Part shown: positions 6,608 through 8,822 of the stretch, one piece after another
How the letters are laid out: each line of letters starts with the position of its first letter
Numbering within the stretch: position 1 is the stretch's first letter
Source: Nitrospirales bacterium
Lineage (GTDB): Bacteria > Nitrospirota > Nitrospiria > Nitrospirales > UBA8639
Length of the DNA stretch: 8,822 nucleotides
Assembly: GCA_013817135.1 (NCBI GenBank)
Contig: JACDDF010000059.1
Span: 1-8,822, forward strand
Direction: 5' to 3'
Notes under the pieces: model-generated
What the model was told of the DNA's origin: nothing
Database searches by the model: none
The model's input: only the letters and a program-made list of their open reading frames with translations
Position numbers and translations under genes: made by a program

Positions 6608-7648
6608 ATGAAACAGAAATCATCAAAAAAGCGGACTTCCGATGTGATCGACGTTGTGGCGAAAGACTCTCCTTCTAAGCTGCCGAACGAAGAGGTCCAT
6701 GAAGAAATAATCCTCGATGAAGCCAGGGAACAGGAGAACCAACCCGAAAGTGAAGAGGCATCCGAGAATAAGGCGACCTGGGATTCGGTCTCAACCGCAC
6801 TTACTCCGACCACAACGCTCAGTCGATACTTAGCCGAAGTCCGCCGGTACCCATTCCTTTCGAAAGAGGAAGAGCTTCAACTCTTTCATGAATATCAGAC
6901 AGCAGGCACACGAGAATCTGCAGTGAAATTAATTTTAGCTAACCTGCGTGTGTGTGTGTCGATTGCCTCAGAATATGGTCTTGCCGGAATTGATCAAATG
7001 GACCTTATCCAGGAAGGAAATGTCGGACTTTTGCAGGCCATGAAGAAATTCGATCCTACAAAAAATGTTCGCTTTTATGCCTATGCGGCCTGGTGGGTTC
7101 GAGCCTTTGTGCTGCGATATCTCCTCAATAATTTTCGTCTTGTCAAAATAGGCACGACCCAGGAACAACGACGCCTTTTCTACAATCTTCGTCGCGAAAA
7201 AGCCAAATTGGAACGACAAGGCTATTTCCCCGATCCTAAATTACTGGCGGACCGCCTTAATGTGCGTGAACGAGATGTTGTGGAAATGGATCAACGCTTG
7301 GGAAGTTGGGAACTTTCCCTGGATCAGCCAATGACCGCTGATGGGGAAGGCACGTTTCATGACCTCCTTCCCTCTACTCAACCCGCCATTGATGATCAGT
7401 TGGGTGACTCACAGCTGCGACGACTCTTCCGAAAAAAGTTGGCAGAATTTGCACAAACACTTTCAGAGCGAGAGGAGGACATACTTCGCAACCGACTTCT
7501 CTCGGAATCTCCTGTGACCTTAGAAGACTTAGGTAGAAAATATATGATTACCAAAGAGCGGACTCGTCAACTTGAGGCCAAAATAATCAAAAAGTTGCGA
7601 GAGCTTATGAAAAAAGATATTCAGGATTTTGAACATCTCAGGAAATAG
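6608..7648 (+). CDS. rpoH: RNA polymerase sigma factor of the RpoH (sigma-32) family
   Basis: This sigma factor directs RNA polymerase to a stress regulon. Residues about 71-100 resemble region 1.2 (SRYLAEVRRYPFLSKEEE). Region 2 spans about 105-180, with DLIQEGNVGLLQAMKKFDP (132-150) and the promoter-melting segment YAYAAWWVRAFV (157-168). The RpoH box is QRRLFYNLR (187-195), close to E. coli QRKLFFNLR and not found in RpoD or RpoS. Region 4 is about 276-335, with the helix-turn-helix at VTLEDLGRKYMITKERTRQ (303-321). At 346 residues it is about 60 longer than E. coli RpoH, because residues 1-65 form an acidic, probably disordered extension. ATG 6608 is the first start after an in-frame TGA at 6590; its Shine-Dalgarno is weak. 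The position ahead of groESL fits a heat-shock role. A sigma B/C-like paralogue within the same family is possible. Confidence 0.88.
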   Translation: MKQKSSKKRTSDVIDVVAKDSPSKLPNEEVHEEIILDEAREQENQPESEEASENKATWDSVSTALTPTTTLSRYLAEVRRYPFLSKEEELQLFHEYQTAGTRESAVKLILANLRVCVSIASEYGLAGIDQMDLIQEGNVGLLQAMKKFDPTKNVRFYAYAAWWVRAFVLRYLLNNFRLVKIGTTQEQRRLFYNLRREKAKLERQGYFPDPKLLADRLNVRERDVVEMDQRLGSWELSLDQPMTADGEGTFHDLLPSTQPAIDDQLGDSQLRRLFRKKLAEFAQTLSEREEDILRNRLLSESPVTLEDLGRKYMITKERTRQLEAKIIKKLRELMKKDIQDFEHLRK

Positions 7649-7657
7649 TGTTGTAAG

Positions 7658-7673
7658 TTTATATACGTATAAA
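7658..7673. repeat. AT-rich palindrome after the sigma factor gene
   Basis: TTTATA-TACG-TATAAA begins nine bases after the stop codon. The six-pair stem is all A-T with a four-base loop and no T run, so it is a poor intrinsic terminator. Read-through from the sigma gene into groESL therefore cannot be excluded. Confidence 0.3.
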
Positions 7674-7762
7674 AGTCCGTTTACCACCAGATTGCGAGTG
7701 TATGCTTTCCTTAAAGTTGGCATGTCCGGCACTCTTCCTTGTTGAAAATCTTGCCTTTCCCT

Positions 7763-7791
7763 CTTGACTTCAAATCAAGCGGACTTATCTT
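7763..7791 (+). promoter_or_regulatory. Promoter candidate for groESL with overlapping palindrome
   Basis: TTGACT (7764-7769), 16 bases and TATCTT (7786-7791) read as a sigma-70-type promoter. The same stretch also reads as CTTGACT (7763-7769), 13 bases and ACTTATCT (7783-7790), a partial match to the sigma-32 pattern CTTGAAA-N13/14-CCCCATNT. An imperfect 17-bp palindrome, CTTGA-N7-TCAAG (7763-7779), covers the -35 and could be an operator. The start would be near 7798, giving a leader of about 110 bases. The 261-bp spacer (7649-7909) holds no supported gene and no CIRCE element. Confidence 0.45.
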
Positions 7792-7835
7792 TCCTTTCAA
7801 GGTGACGCATCTATAGAAAATTCAGGCAGATGTGC

Positions 7836-7856
7836 GTAATCCCAATAGTTGATTAC
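7836..7856. repeat. Inverted repeat GTAATC-N9-GATTAC in the groES leader
   Basis: Two perfect six-base arms separated by nine bases lie 54 bases upstream of the groES ATG, inside the predicted leader. A second, bulged pairing of ACGCATC (7805-7811) with GATGTGCGT (7829-7837) abuts it. Either a leader RNA stem or a protein site is possible. The arm sequence does not match CIRCE. Confidence 0.35.
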
Positions 7857-7897
7857 AGTTCTCACCATTTTTCCATTCAATTTGCCAATAACCAAAA

Positions 7898-7904
7898 AAG
7901 GAGG
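7898..7904 (+). promoter_or_regulatory. Ribosome binding site of groES
   Basis: AAGGAGG is followed by five bases and ATG at 7910. This strong site fixes the groES start and hence shows that the charged N-terminal extension is translated. Confidence 0.85.
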
Positions 7905-7909
7905 CAGAC

Positions 7910-8236
7910 ATGGCAGCCACAAAAGAGACAAAAGAGAAGGAAAAGAAGGAATCAAAAGAGGGAAGCAGTTCCAAGGGATTCCGTCCTTTAGGGGACCGGG
8001 TATTCGTGGCCTACACTGAAGAACTGGAACGGACTGCAGGGGGAATTTACGTACCGGACTCGGCTCGTGAAAAACCCCAAAGAGGCACCATCGAAGCCGC
8101 AGGCCCTGATGTTGAAAATGTGAAGGTTGGCGATCAAGTGCTGTTTGACAAGTATTCTGGAACCAAAATCAAGGTTGAGAATGATGATTGTTTAATCTTA
8201 AAAGAAGAAGATATCTTGGGCGTATTTGAAAATTAA
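7910..8236 (+). CDS. groES: Co-chaperonin GroES (Cpn10) with N-terminal extension
   Basis: GroES forms a seven-subunit lid on GroEL and closes the folding chamber. The canonical fold starts at [10 protein letters not shown] (24-33). The mobile loop is about 34-57, with the GroEL-contacting GGIYVPD (44-50), followed by [13 protein letters not shown] (72-84) and [12 protein letters not shown] (96-107). Two features are unusual. Residues 1-22 are a Lys/Glu-rich stretch ([14 protein letters not shown]) absent from typical 95-97-residue GroES, and the roof hairpin between the G at 59 and F79 is about nine residues shorter than in E. coli. The strong ribosome binding site and the lack of an internal in-frame ATG before residue 24 support the long form. 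groEL follows after 75 bases. Confidence 0.96.
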   Translation: MAATKETKEKEKKESKEGSSSKGFRPLGDRVFVAYTEELERTAGGIYVPDSAREKPQRGTIEAAGPDVENVKVGDQVLFDKYSGTKIKVENDDCLILKEEDILGVFEN

Positions 8237-8293
8237 CGCCGCCGTCCATTTCGAACCCAGTTTCTTGATTTGTATTCCACATCACAAAAATGA

Positions 8294-8822
<529 letters not shown>

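Noticed and set aside
6571..6675. GTG-started frame of about 34 codons overlapping the sigma gene start, with AGGAG three bases upstream
   Set aside because: It is in another frame from the sigma gene, short, has no recognisable features, and ends inside the sigma gene.
7696..7734. CIRCE-like halves GAGTG (7696-7700) and GCACTC (7729-7734) upstream of groES
   Set aside because: They are in the reverse order to CIRCE (TTAGCACTC-N9-GAGTGCTAA), about 28 bases apart, and neither is followed by a matching second arm at nine bases.
7673..7786. Distant inverted pair AAGTCCG (7673-7679) and CGGACTT (7780-7786)
   Set aside because: Seven-base arms 100 bases apart are expected often by chance, and nothing else supports looping.
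7874..7904. FourU-type thermometer in the groES leader (T run before the Shine-Dalgarno)
   Set aside because: The T run cannot form an extended antiparallel pairing with AAGGAGG; no CCTCC or CTCCTT anti-site is present.

Overview
The window reads as ordinary chromosomal DNA of a Gram-negative-type bacterium. Protein sequences (GroEL, RibBA, a NarK-type porter, a sigma-32-like factor), moderate GC and gene order together suggest a Nitrospirota member, possibly a lower-GC Nitrospira-like nitrite oxidiser. That assignment is an inference from protein flavour, because no rRNA or tRNA gene is present. There is no sign of a mobile element, CRISPR array or prophage.

Left part (1-6406, all on the minus strand, so transcription runs right to left). 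In transcription order the genes are a NarK/NasA-type major facilitator porter, ribBA, ribH, nusB, purB, purC, purS and the start of purQ, which runs off the left edge. Spacing is tight: 41 bp, 100 bp, a 4-bp ATGA overlap, 12 bp, a second ATGA overlap, then 115 bp and 95 bp. The block joins three steps of riboflavin synthesis (RibA and RibB activities on one chain, plus lumazine synthase) to a transcription antitermination factor and to late steps of de novo purine synthesis. The two pathways meet at GTP, the substrate of RibA. A good sigma-70-like promoter lies just upstream of the porter gene and may serve the whole block.

Centre (6407-6607). This 201-bp divergent promoter region holds one promoter facing left for the porter and a candidate facing right for the sigma factor gene.

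Right part (6608-8822, plus strand). An RpoH-family (sigma-32-like) factor with a long acidic N-terminal extension is followed, after a 261-bp spacer, by groES and the first 170 codons of groEL. A heat-shock sigma gene directly ahead of groESL suggests a local heat-shock module. The groES upstream region has no CIRCE operator. It carries a promoter-like element readable as sigma-70 or sigma-32 type, with an imperfect 17-bp palindrome over the -35 region. groES and groEL have strong AAGGAGG ribosome binding sites, unlike most minus-strand genes here.

Points most worth a second look are a His-to-Gln change at a predicted metal ligand in the RibB domain of RibBA, a GroES with a charged N-terminal extension and a shortened roof hairpin, the groESL promoter layout, and three tandem small palindromes just before ribBA. 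I found no clear new biological system.
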